This document shows, piece by piece, positions 9,890 through 20,685 of a stretch of DNA of 64,000 nt. Position 1 is the stretch's first letter. Each line of letters opens with the position of its first letter. The position numbers and the translations under genes are program-made. This stretch comes from Euptelea pleiosperma (taxonomy: Eukaryota; Streptophyta; Magnoliopsida; Ranunculales; Eupteleaceae), in contig CM068553.1 of the NCBI GenBank assembly GCA_035048495.1, forward strand, positions 27,862,978 through 27,926,977. Reading direction: 5' to 3'. The notes beneath the pieces are model-generated. The model saw only the letters and a list, made by a program, of their open reading frames with translations. It made no database searches and was not told where the DNA came from.

Positions 9890-10310
9890 TTGATTCCTTT
9901 CTTTCCAGCTGTTGTTTGTCTTTTTGCTTTGTTGTTTTGTGTCGGTGGATTCTCCACCTTTGCTTTTGCTTTAGCTTTATGATAGTGGTCTGCGTACCAC
10001 TCCTTTTTCAGATTCGCTGCGTCGAATCCTTTGTCTTTTTGCGTCGGCAGAAGATAAGATCGAATCTTTCCAGCTTTGTGCGCTGTCGATGGGGCCCCAT
10101 GAGCACCCGAGCCACATGCTTCAGATTCCTTATCTCTTCCCCTTGCCTATATATTCAGGCATTTGTAGTCTTAAGAGGCATCGAACAGAAGAACTACTTC
10201 TGAGCTTTCCTCTTCTTTGAAATATATAAGTTCTTTGTTCATCTTTTTCTTCCGCACTCTGATTTAATTTATTGTTTACTTAGCTATTTTCACCGAGGTA
10301 GTTAAGTTTG
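9890..10310 (+). promoter_or_regulatory. Badnavirus-like intergenic region with pregenomic promoter (copy B)
   Basis: Non-coding, pyrimidine-rich viral DNA after the ORF3 stop. A TATA box (TATATAT, 10,148-10,154) is followed by a plausible transcript start near 10,178. Upstream lie small inverted repeats: 9944-9949/9953-9958, 9985-9989/9996-10,000 and 10,011-10,016/10,023-10,028 (the last two share the loop CTGCGT), then 10,056-10,060/10,064-10,068 and the 12-base palindrome ATGGGGCCCCAT at 10,089-10,100. Badnaviruses have one strong constitutive promoter here that makes the terminally redundant RNA. Transcription from this copy would run right into the host repeat array. The region matches inverted copy C until about 10,276. 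The last ~30 bases may be viral leader or filler. Confidence 0.8.
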
Positions 10311-13300
10311 ATCCATTTTGTTTGGGCACACATTCAGATGCTCTTGTGAAGTTCCCATTTCTATCTTAGGTTTATGGTTGAGATGCTGCGCAATGAGCTA
10401 CAGTCGTGATTTTAACAATTGGTTTGTTCGATTTTGATAATTTCTTATTATTTTTCGTATCTTCTCATAGCGGTAAAAAAAAAAGAGTAGAAAAGTTTGA
10501 TTCACTTGAGTTATTTTTTTAAAGGCCAGTTCGGATTTTCTGATTGTACTTTCCGAAGTTATGAAATCACCGTATTTATTGTAATGATGTTGCAGGATTG
10601 TTAGGTTCTTTGAGGGGTGTGAGGCAGGCACGATTGGAGCTGTAAGGCCTTTTTGTGTTTCTTGGTTGATTTGATATTAGTGCTGTGAGCTTTGGTTGAT
10701 CTAGGGTTTATCAATTTTGAGCGGTCAAGAGTGTCGATCTATGTAGTTCTTGAAATTCCGTGTATGGTTGATTGTCATGTTACAGCAGATCATACTTGAT
10801 ATTCACCGGAGAGAGTTGTGGGCTATTAGCCGGATCAAAATCTTTGGTTTTGATGGATTTAAGGGGTTTATCTGAGACTTGTTTTGGATTTTAACCAATT
10901 TTTGATCTGTGAATCTTTTAAGTCTGCGTTGAATATTCACAATTAATTTGATTGTTCTTCAGGAAGGCAATAGATTCTGGGAAACATCCGTGAGCGAACC
11001 TGTGCTACTAAGAATAAGTTCCCTTATTTACTTATATCAATACCTTTGATGTCAGGTATTTGGATCTTTGAGTAGAACTGGTTTATTTTCAGGAATCATG
11101 TACAGATTAATCACCGCATAATCAGGAATCAAGTAGTAGTTCAGATTAATCGCTGCATAAGGGCAAAAGGGGGTTTTCAACCGAAGCTTTGTTTGATCTG
11201 GTTATTTGATTATGTTGGTCCATTAGGGTTGTAGTTAAATCTCAAGAGGAGCTAAAGTTTATTTTGGTCTTGGTTTGCTGCAGACTTGGTTACGGACGCA
11301 CCTAATATTGATACCAAAGGGTTTATTGAACGACAGTTTCTTTTGCTTAATTTGTGAAGTCTCAGAGTAATTGATCACATGCAGCTTTTCACGAGCCTAT
11401 TTGTCCCATTTATGTCTGTCAGGGCGATAAAGATTATTCGACTTGGTTTGTATTGGCTATTGCAAGTAAATGAAGTAGGGGAATCGGCTGAGTGATGCTG
11501 TGTGGTTTGCATTTTTCTGATAGACGTTTCTTCCTTCTATTTTTTTCTGCCAGCTGCTCGTGTAGATATGGTGTATGAAACCTTCTCTTGTATTTCCAGG
11601 CTTTTGTTAAGGGACCAATTGGACATCTAATGTTAATATCAGGAAAGTGTGCTCCTCTTTTTTCTTCTCTTTTTGATTTCATTTGTCTTGTTTTCTATTT
11701 ATCATTAAACACATTCAGATGCTCTTGTGAAGTTCCCATTTCTATCTCAGGTTTATGATTGAGATGCTACGCCATGAGCTACAGCCTTGATTTTAACAAT
11801 TGGTTTGTTCGATTTTGATAATTTCTTTATTATTTTTCGTATCTTCTCATATCTGTAAAAAAAAAAGAGTAGAAAAGTTTGATTCACTTGAGTGATTTTT
11901 TTAAAGGCCAGTTCGGATTTTCAGATTTTCTGATTGTACTTTCCGAAGTTATGAAATCACCGTATTTATTGTAATGATGTTGCAGGATTGTTAGGTTCTT
12001 TGAGGGGTGTGAGGCAGGCACGATTGGAGCTGTAAGGCCTTTTTGTGTTTCTTGGTTGATTTGATATGAGTGCTTTGAGCTTTGGTTGATCTAGGGTTCA
12101 TCAATTTTGTGCGGTTATGAGTGTCGATCTATGTAGTTCTTGAAATTCCGTGTATGGTTGATTGTCAGTTACAGCAGATCATACTTGATATTCACGGGAG
12201 AGAGTTGTGGGCTATTAGCCTGATCAAGATCTTTGGTTTTGATGGATTTAAGGGGTTTATCTGAGACTTGTTTTGGATTTTAACCAATTTTTGATCTGTG
12301 AATCTTTTAAGTCTGCGTTGAATATTCACAATTAATTTGATTGTTCTTCAGGAAGGCAATAGATTCTGGGAAACATCCGTGAGCGAACCTGTGCTACTAA
12401 GAATAAGTTCCCTTATTTACTTATATCAATACCTTTGACGTCAGGTATTTGGATCTTTGAGTAGAACTAGTTTATTTTCAGGAATCATGTACAGATTAAT
12501 CACCGCATAATCAGGAATCAAGTAGTACAGATTAATCGCTGCTGCATAAGGGCAAAAGGGGGTTTTCAACCGAAGCTTTGTTTGATCTGGTTATTTGATT
12601 ATGTTGGTCCATTAGGGTTGTAGTTAAATCTCAAGAGGAGCTAAAGTTTATTTTGGTCTTGGTTTGCTGCAGACTTGGTTACGGACGCACCTAATGTTGA
12701 TACCAAAGGGTTTATTGAACTACAGTTTCTTTTGCTTAATTTGTGAAGTCTCAGAATAATTGATCACAGGCAGTTTTTCACGAGAACCTATTTTTTGTCC
12801 CATTTATGTCTTTCAGGGCGATAAAGATTATTCGACTTGGTTTGGATTGGCTATTGCAAGTAAATGAAGTAGGGGAATCGGCTGAGTGATGCTGTGTGGT
12901 TTGCATTTTTCTGATAGACGTTTCTTTCTTCTATTTTTTTCTGCCAGCTGCTCGTGTAGATATGGTGTATGAAACCTTCTCTTGTATTTCCAGGCTTTTG
13001 TTAAGGGACCAATTGGACATCTAATGTTAATATCAGTAAAGTGTGCTCCTCTTTTTTCTTCTCTCTTTGATTTCATTTGTCTTGTTTTCTATTTATCATT
13101 AAACACATTCAGATGCTCTTGTGAAGTTCCCATTTCTATCTCAGGTTTATGGCTGAGATGCTACGCAATGAGCTACAGCCTTGATTTTAACAATTGGTTT
13201 GTTCGATTTTGATAATTTCTTTATTATTTTTCGTATCTTCTCATATCTGTAAAAAAAAGAGTAGAAAAGTTTGATTCACTTGAGTGATTTTTTTAAAGGC

Positions 13301-15870
13301 CAGTTCGGATTTTCTGATTGTACTTTCCGAAGTTATGAAATCACCGTATTTATTGTAATGATGTTGCAGGATTGTTAGGTTCTTTGAGGGGTGTGAGGCA
13401 GGCACGATTGGAGCTGTAAGGCCTTTTTGTGTTTCTTGGTTGATTTGATATGAGTGCTTTGAGCTTTGGTTGATCTAGGGTTCATCAATTTTGTGCGGTT
13501 ATGAGTGTCGATCTATGTAGTTCTTGAAATTCCGTGTATGGTTGATTGTCAGTTACAGCAGATCATTCTTGATATTCACGGGAGAGAGTTGTGGGCTATT
13601 AGCCGGATCAAGATCTTTGGTTTTGATGGATTTAAGGGGTTTATCTGAGACTTGTTTTGGATTTTAACCAATTTTTGTTCTGTGAATCTTTTAAGTCCGC
13701 GTTGAATATTCACAATTAATTTGATTGTTCTTCAGGAAGGCAATAGATTCTGGGAAACATCCGTGAGCGAACCTGTGCTACTAAGAATAAGTTCCCTTAT
13801 TTACTTATATCAATACCTTTGATGTCAGGTATTTCGATCTTTGAGTAGAACTGGTTTATTTTCAGGAATCATGTACAGATTAATAACCGCATAATCAGGA
13901 ATCAAGTAGTTGTTCAGATTAATCGCTGCTGGATAAGGGCAAAAGGGGGTTTTCAACCGAAGCTTTGTTTGATCTGGTTATTTTATTATGTTGGTCCATT
14001 AGGGTTGTAGTTAAATCTCAAGAGGAGCTAAAGTTTATTTTGGTCTTGGTTTGCTGCAGACTTGGTTACGGACGCACCTAATGTTGATACCAAAGGGTTT
14101 ATTGAACTACAGTTTCTTTTGCTTAATTTGTGAAGTCTCAGAATAATTGATCACAGGCAGTTTTTCACGAGAACCTATTTGTCCCATTTATGTCTTTCAG
14201 GGCGATAAAGATTATTCGACTTGGTTTGGATTGGCTATTGCAAGTAAATGAAGTAGGGGAATCGACTGAGTGATGCTGTGTGGTTTGCATTTTTCTGATA
14301 AACGTTTCTTCCTTCTATTTTTTTCTGCCAACTGCTCGTGTAGATATGGTGTATGAAACCTTCTCTTGTATTTCCAGGCTTTTGTTAAGGGACCAATTGG
14401 ACATCTAATGTTAATATCAGTAAAGTGTGCTCCTCTTTTTTCTTCTCATTTTGATTTCATTTGTCTTGTTTTTATTTATCATTAAACACATTCAGATGCT
14501 CTTGTGAAGTTCCCATGTCTATCTCAGGTTTATGGTTGAGATGCTGCGCAATGAGCTACAGTCTTGATTTTAACAATTGGTTTGTTTGATTTTGATAATT
14601 TCTTTATTATTTTTCGTATCTTCTCATATCTGTAAAAAAAAAGGAGTAGAAAAGTTTGATTCACTTGAGTGATTTTTTTAAAGGCCAGTTCGGATTTTCA
14701 GATTTTCTGATTGTACTTTCCGAAGTTATGAAATCACTGTATTTATTGTAATGATGTTGCAGGATTGTTAGGTTCTTTGAGGGGTGTGAGGCAGGCACGA
14801 TTGGAGCTGTAAGGCCTTTTTGTGTTTCTTGGTTGATTTGATATGAGTGCTTTGAGCTTTGGTTGATCTAGGGTTTATCAATTTTGTGCGGTCAAGAGTG
14901 TCGATCTATGTAGATCTTGAAATTCCGTGTATGGTTGATTGTCATGTTACAGCAGATCATACTTGATATTCACGGGAGAGAGCTGTGGGCTATTAGCCGG
15001 ATCAAGATCTTTGGTTTTGATGGATTTAAGGGGTTTATCTGAGACTTGTTTTGGATTTTAACCAATTTTTGATCTGTGAATCTTTTAAGTCCGCGTTGAA
15101 TATTCACAATTAATTTGATTGTTCTTCAGGAAGGCAATAGATTCTGGGAAACATCCGTGAGCGAACCTGTGCTACTAAGAATAAGTTCCCTTATTTACTT
15201 ATATCAATACCTTTGAAGTCAGGTATTTGGATCTTTGAGTAGAACTGGTTTATTTCAGGAATCATGTACAGATTAATCAACGCATAATCAGGAATCAAGT
15301 AGTTGTTCAGATTAATCGCTGCATAAGGGCAAAAGGGGGTTTTCAACCGAAGCTTTGTTTGATCTGGTTATTTGATTATGTTGGTCCATTAGGGTTGTAG
15401 TTAAATCTCGAGAGGAGCTAAAGTTTATTTTGGTCTTGGTTTGCTGCAGACTTGGTTACGGACGCACCTAATGTTGATACCAAAGGGTTTATTGAACTAC
15501 AGTTTCTTTTGCTTAATTTGTGAAGTCTCAGAATAATTGATCACAGGCAGTTTTTACGAGCCTATTTGTCCCATTTATGTCTTTCAAGGCGATAATGATT
15601 ATTCGACTTGGTTTGGATTGGTATTGCAAGTAAATGAAGTAGGGGAATCGGTGAGTGATGTTGTAGTGGTTTGCATTTTTCTGATAGACGTTTCTTCCTT
15701 CTATTTTTTTCTACCAGTGCTCGTGTGGATATGGTGTATGAAACCGTATCTTGTATTTCCAGGCTTTTGTTAAGGGACCAATTGGACATCTAATGTTAAT
15801 ATCAGGTAAAGTGTGCTCTTTTTTCTTCTCTTTTTGATTTCATTTGTCTTGATTTTCTATTTATCATTAA
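10311..15870. repeat. Tandem array block I, four units of ~1.38-1.39 kb
   Basis: Head-to-tail copies of one AT-rich unit. The landmark CATTCAGATGCTCTTGTGAA begins at 10,331, 11,712, 13,106 and 14,489, giving periods of 1381, 1394 and 1383 bases. Units differ by scattered substitutions and small indels only. No long conserved frame exists and stops are frequent, so I see no protein gene. Each unit contains several polypyrimidine-AG acceptor-like sites followed by short conserved stretches, as if derived from an intron-rich transcribed region. The block is bounded by viral copy B on the left and viral copy C on the right. Confidence 0.93.
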
Positions 15871-15900
15871 TAACTACCTCTTGTGAAGTTCCCATTTCTA
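15871..15900. other. Rearranged host-virus junction at the outer end of copy C
   Basis: Array sequence ends with TTATCATTAA. Then come TAACTACCTC (15,871-15,880), a short stretch of array sequence (TTGTGAAGTTCCCATTTCT), and viral DNA beginning AACAATAAATTAAATCAG. The 10-base TAACTACCTC is the exact reverse complement of 10,295-10,304 beyond the end of viral homology in copy B. A 22-base array stretch (CTCTTGTGAAGTTCCCATTTCT) occurs at both outer junctions of the viral block, but it is ordinary unit sequence, so it is not proof of a target-site duplication. Confidence 0.7.
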
Positions 15901-16287
15901 AACAATAAATTAAATCAGAGTGCGGAAGAAAAAGATGAACAAAGAACTTATATATTTCAAAGAAGAGGAAAGCTCAGAAGTAGTTCTTCTGTTCGATGCC
16001 TCTTAAGACTACAAATGCCTGAATATATAGGCAAGGGGAAGAGATAAGGAATCTGAAGCATGTGGCTCGGGTGCTCATGGGGCCCCATCGACAGCGCACA
16101 AAGCTGGAAAGATTCGATCTTATCTTCTGCCGACGCAAAAAGACAAAGGATTCGACGCAGCGAATCTGAAAAAGGAGTGGTACGCAGACCACTATCATAA
16201 AGCTAAAGCAAAAGCAAAGGTGGAGAATCCACCGACACAAAACAACAAAGCAAAAAGACAAACAACAGCTGGAAAGAGAGGAATCAA
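15901..16287 (-). promoter_or_regulatory. Badnavirus-like intergenic region with promoter, copy C
   Basis: This is the reverse complement of the copy B intergenic region, with the same small inverted repeats and GGGGCCCC palindrome. The TATA box on the minus strand is at 16,023-16,029. It would drive transcription leftward into array block I, toward the promoter of copy B. Confidence 0.78.
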
Positions 16288-19200
16288 CTAAAGCTTGAAG
16301 GCCTCGCTGTTCCTGATGATGTCATGGATGACGTTGCTGACTTGTTGTCCTGGCGAACGGCTTCAGTAATGACCGGTAACAGTCACCCCAATAGTTATCC
16401 TTCGTTCCGAATTGCCTGGTTGTTGAAGTTTCATGGCCCAGAATTTCTTTGAACTCATCAAGTGCCTGGGTGAGTCTTTTGCTAGCATGCTGTTCATGCT
16501 GATGCAGAACTTTTCTGAAGTCTTCCAGATCTGCCATGTTGATACCTCCATGATGAAGTTCTTCATTGATGATGTTGAGGGTTTCTTGGTATCCTGTTGA
16601 AGGCTCCATGAGGTAAAGATCTTGGATCTGCTAGCTTTCTTTCTTCGGGAGTAGCTGCAGGTCCTGCTCTTTTCTTCCTGTAAGGATTCAATGAAGAAGA
16701 CTCTGAGGATGCTGCTCTCTTCATTGCTGAGTTGGTGAAGAAACCAGTGAAGGCAGTGTGGTATTTATAAGCCGGAAAAACTTGCCGGAGAAGATTCCTC
16801 TAAAATATCAGAAAATTCAGAGAAAGGGCTGATGGGCTTGGGCTGAGTTTTTCTTGGACTTGGGCTTATTATACCATTGTGGGCCTGATGGGCCTGTTGT
16901 TTTCTGGGCCTGTTGGGCTGCACAGATGAACTGTTCAATTGGGCTATGAGCCCATGATGAGTGCAGTTGCCTTCCAGAACAGTAACTAAAGCCTCATGGG
17001 CTTCTTCCGGAATGGCCTGGGCCAAACAACGTTCTGAGCTAAGCGAGGACAGTTGATCAGCTAACTGATTATCGTCTCCTTTGATGTGCTCAAAGTGAAC
17101 CGTGATGCCTGTGTTAGTGATATAATCACAAAAACTGATCCATCTAACACGGCTGGGTTTCTTAACTGCCATCTTTTCGTAAAAGGCAATGATTGCCTGG
17201 CAGTCAGTACGGATGGTGATCTCCTTCTGTCAAGATAAAAAATCTTGAATTGTTCCAGAGATTGCATTACTGCAAAAATCTCGGAATCGATAGTCGACTG
17301 ACTACTGGGAATTTTCCAGAGGCATAGGCACAGATTTTCTCATCGCCTTTTGATGATGCCTTTGCCTTCTTCCATTTGCAAATACCTCCCCCAACCTTCT
17401 ATGCATCCGTCGGATTCTATCACGATGTATGCTGATGAAGGAGGAATTTCAAGGTCCGGTAGATTCTGAACCAGCTGCTTGATCTGCTTGACAATTTTCC
17501 AATCAGCAGGTTTGAATCTCCTGTCTCCATGTTCGGAGGTTTTGTTGTAGAGTGGTCCAAGGAGGGTCCCACATTTTGGGATGTATGCGCGGGCATAATT
17601 TAAAACTCCAAGCCAACTCCTCAAACCCTTAAGTGTAGTGAGGGTATTTTCGTCAACGTCTGCAATCTTTCTGATGATGTGAGGTTGCAGTTTGAGTTTT
17701 CCCTCGCGAACTGTTGCTCCAAGGAAGTCAACTTCTTTGCATGCTATCTTCATCTTTGTAGGACTTAGAACAAGTCCATTCTTCTTGCAGATGTCAAGCA
17801 TAACCTTCAAATGCTCTTCATGTTCTGTCAGGGTATTTGAGAAAACCAGAATGTCGTCGATGTAAACAGCGATGAACTTTTCAGTTCCTCTGAAACAGTT
17901 GTCCATTTTCCTTTGGAAAACAGCTGGAGCATTTTTGAGACCGAATGGCATAACCAGCCATTCAAAGAGACCAACTGGACTAATGAACGCAGTCCAGGGT
18001 ATACTTTCCTCATCCATGAGGACTTGGTGGAAACCCGATTTTAGATCAAATTTGCTGAAGATCTTGGCATTGCCAAGAGATTCGATGATTGAGCTTATAC
18101 CAGGAAGGGTATATTGATCTTTATGGGTATTGTCATTCAACATTTTATAGTTGAAGACCATTCTTTCCTTTCCACGTGTCTCTTTTCCTGTTGTGGGATC
18201 AACCGTAGTTCCTGAATATACCATGAATGCCGCTGTGCGATGCTTTGACTTACTGGGTCGTATGACACCAAGATCAAGGAGTGCGTCGATGTGTTTCTGA
18301 TATCGCAATTTCTCCTCAAGTGTCAAATGTCCTGGAAGTCGATCTTCGATGGTGATATCTGGATTGATGATATCCAGCTTGCATTTCACTTGGTTGACTG
18401 CCCAATGCTTCATGGGATTGTCACCTATATATCCCTGATCTTTCAGATCTTTGAGAAGCTTTGAATTGTGAATCTTAGCTGCCAAAGATTCATATTCTGC
18501 TGTACTGCTTGCGGCAAGTTCGTTCTTCAAATCTTCTTCTTCAATGAGTTCCTCCAGAAAAGCTATCTTCTGGGGTTCCAGAGTGGTCTGGATTTTGGTG
18601 ACGGTCTTGTAGAAGGTAATCTCCGTACCTTCAAATCTGAGACCTCCTTTCATGGCTCGGATGAAATTACAGCCCACTAACATGTCTATCTTTGGCATGT
18701 TCATCTGAAAAACAGATATGTAAGGCGTGTAAAATTCATTTCCTGCAAGTATCATTTTACCTTGCTTCATTTTCTTTGTGACACGAGTTGTACTGTTGAT
18801 GCCTGAGACGTTTTGAATGATTTTTGCTTCTTCAATGGCTTCAACTGGTACTTTATCGCTGTTGATACAGCAACACGTGCATCCAGTGTCAATGATGGCA
18901 TTGACTTCGAACTCAATGGGTGGAGCTCCTTGTTGTGGTGGTATTTTGAAAACGACCACAATGTGATACAGCTTATTGTTTCCACCTTTCGGCATTTCCG
19001 AATATGCTTCTTCTTCTTCATCTTCTCCTTGGTATGTAACCATGGAGAATTCTTCATTGTTGTCTTCGGCAATAGTTTCCAAAGGAATTCTTGCTGAAGT
19101 ACCTGCTGTGTCTTCATCTGTTCCTTCACCATCAAAATTTTTAATGGTGACATGTCCCTGTCCTTCACCCTCCTCAGAAAAGGATTTTTCTCCAGAAAAA

Positions 19201-20108
19201 TTCTTGGTAATGAGATCAGGATTGTCCACAAGGTTGGAAAGATCAATAAGATCAGCATCAAAAATGGTTTGAAGCTGACGTTTGAGATCGTGGATTTCCT
19301 GTTGCAGACCTTGAATTTGGTTGAGCAGGAAGGAGTTGTGCTCATATAGGGACTGGATGAGCGAATCACGGCTTTTGTATTGCCAATTGGTGCGGGACTC
19401 GGCAGGTGGGATGATGCGTAGACCAAATTCCAAACCTGCACAAAGGCAACAGAGGTTAAGAAAACAAACAGTGCAGGCTGCACTGCGTCCTTGGATGGTG
19501 TGATCACGGCAAATAGAGCAAATTCTGTTTGGAACAGCAAAGTTATCGTCCCAATTATGATCGCAACTAATTTGCTGAGGAGCCAATGGCATGCAGACAC
19601 GCCATCCTTGACCTTCTTTTTTCGGAGGAATGTTTCCTGTGAGAATGACGACACCAGCAAAGAATGGGTCATCATATGAAGGATCTATCGAATATGGCAT
19701 CTGCATTTTGAATGCTGCTAAATCCTCCATGTTCTGTGCCTCTCCTTCAGAGATGGAACAGATATCATCATCATCAGGTTCCCCTGGGTCAACTGAGATA
19801 ATGTCCCAATTTTTGTCAAGGGCAAGGCCATCAAAGTATGCTGCTCTTTCAGGCCGGACATGTTTCTTTGGACATTCACGGGCAAAATGTCCCTCGACTC
19901 CACAGAGGAAACATTTGCATTTTTGCCCTTCTCTTGTATGGGCTGCCTTCTGCTTGTTCTTAATGACTTTAACATGAGAATCATGAGGCTTTCCCTTGTA
20001 AGTCTTGGACTTTCTGATCCCAAATTTTCTTTTTCCACTTCCAGTGTCATAATAACCTGGAATTGGAATGGATCTGCAGAAGTTCAAGTTCTTGAGTTTT
20101 CGTTGAAG
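16288..20108 (-). pseudogene. Endogenous badnavirus-like ORF3 fragment with frameshifts, copy C
   Basis: Minus-strand ORF3 from the late capsid region to the stop (16,288-16,290). From 20,108 down to 17,340 the frame is open for over 900 codons and contains the CCHC knuckle, second Cys cluster, protease DTG, reverse transcriptase YIDD and the first RNase H aspartate (ESDG). From about 17,390 to 16,290 it is broken by about ten single-base gains and losses that shift between frames, splitting RNase H and the C-terminal tail. It is nearly identical to copy A where that is good, for example one substitution at about 18,538. The lesions cluster sharply in one stretch, so they may be sequence errors rather than decay. 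The movement-protein and main capsid regions are missing because of the junction at 20,108. Confidence 0.92.
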
Positions 20109-20305
20109 ACTGATTGTTTCTTAGACTGATTGTTTCTGAAATTCGTGAAGAAATCAGCAAAATCGCAAGCAGAGAGTCTGCTCCAAAGCCGATTGAAGCT
20201 GAAACTGCAAGAAGTGCTGAACAGCTAAAGCAACAGATTAAAGAAGTCAAATCTGCCCTTTCAGAATTAAAGGAGATTGCCAAGGGACTCATCCCTGAGG
20301 CATGA
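20109..20305 (+). pseudogene. Badnavirus-like ORF1, C-terminal fragment (copy D)
   Basis: Same as the copy B fragment: about 62 codons open from the viral junction, with no authentic start. The Lys/Glu-rich helical C-terminus ends at a TGA (20,303-20,305) that overlaps the ORF2 ATG at 20,302. Confidence 0.75.
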
Positions 20306-20685
20306 ACACTTGGCAACTTGCTTCTAGCACAGAAGAGTACAAACTCGCACTTACAGCAACCACCAAGCTCACCAGGGACGACAGACCAGTTGGGTTTGTT
20401 CTTCCACACGAGCACGCCAGCAACCTTTCAGACACAAATATCTTGAGACAGAATAATACAATTATTCATCTCCTGATACAAAGTCTCGAAGAAATCAAGG
20501 AACTAAGAGAGAAGGTTCAGCTTCTTTCTGACAAAGTCAGCCAGCTCGAGAAGGCAAAGGCTCCTGCCGTTGCTTTACCTGAAGAAATTGTCGCCCAGAT
20601 TTCCACACAACTCAAGGAGACAAAGCTCGCTGAATCAGGCAGAGTCAAAGGACACGGCAAAGGTCCTTTCTTTGTCTACAAATGA
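20302..20685 (+). CDS. Badnavirus-like ORF2, virion-associated protein type (copy D)
   Basis: A 127-residue protein identical to the copy B product. It has a coiled-coil centre and a basic Gly-rich C-terminus ending PFFVYK. ATGA overlaps are present at both ends (20,302 and 20,682). The inferred role is nucleic-acid binding and association with particles, from family knowledge. Confidence 0.85.
   Translation: MNTWQLASSTEEYKLALTATTKLTRDDRPVGFVLPHEHASNLSDTNILRQNNTIIHLLIQSLEEIKELREKVQLLSDKVSQLEKAKAPAVALPEEIVAQISTQLKETKLAESGRVKGHGKGPFFVYK

Larger units (their letters stand above)
3194..10310 (+). mobile_element. Endogenous badnavirus-like pararetrovirus, copy B (ORF1 fragment to intergenic region)
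   Basis: This is integrated viral DNA of Caulimoviridae, badnavirus type. It holds a 5'-truncated ORF1, complete ORF2 and ORF3, and the intergenic region with the pregenomic promoter. The left end is the head-to-head junction with copy A. The right end runs into the host tandem array at about 10,311-10,327. Intact long frames indicate recent integration or strong conservation. The segment is not a full genome length: the 5' part of ORF1, most of the leader and the tRNA-Met primer-binding site are not seen. Genus assignment rests on the three-ORF layout with ATGA overlaps and on the CX2CX11CX2CX4CX2C cluster in ORF3. Confidence 0.92.
1..12098. repeat. Left copy of a ~16.9-kb segmental duplication
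   Basis: Positions 1-12,098 recur at about 16,918-29,013. After small indels in the first ~480 bases the offset is a constant 16,915. It covers copy A, copy B and about 1.3 units of the tandem array. The copies part at 12,099, where the left one reads GGGTTC and the right one GGGTTT and further differences follow. The left limit lies outside the window. Confidence 0.93.

Noticed and set aside
9916..10203. 95-codon frame in the viral intergenic region, repeated at 26,831 and 15,974
   Set aside because: It overlaps the promoter and the predicted transcript start, is rich in Cys/Phe from pyrimidine-rich DNA, and matches no badnavirus protein I know of.
3194..10310. Idea that copy B is a complete, replication-ready viral genome
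   Set aside because: The 5' part of ORF1 is absent and no tRNA-Met primer-binding site or full leader was seen. Only fragments are present in this window.
11434..11682. ~82-codon frames recurring in the tandem array (for example 12,828-13,076 and 31,130-31,378)
   Set aside because: They recur because the unit recurs. They change or break in other units, lie in non-coding-looking DNA and have no known domain.
10311..15870. CRISPR-like array or rDNA
   Set aside because: The unit is 1.4 kb with no short repeat-spacer pattern and no rRNA-like sequence, and the context is a plant genome.
15881..15902. 22-base target-site duplication flanking the viral block
   Set aside because: The matching bases are normal array sequence found in every unit, so presence on both sides is expected without any duplication.
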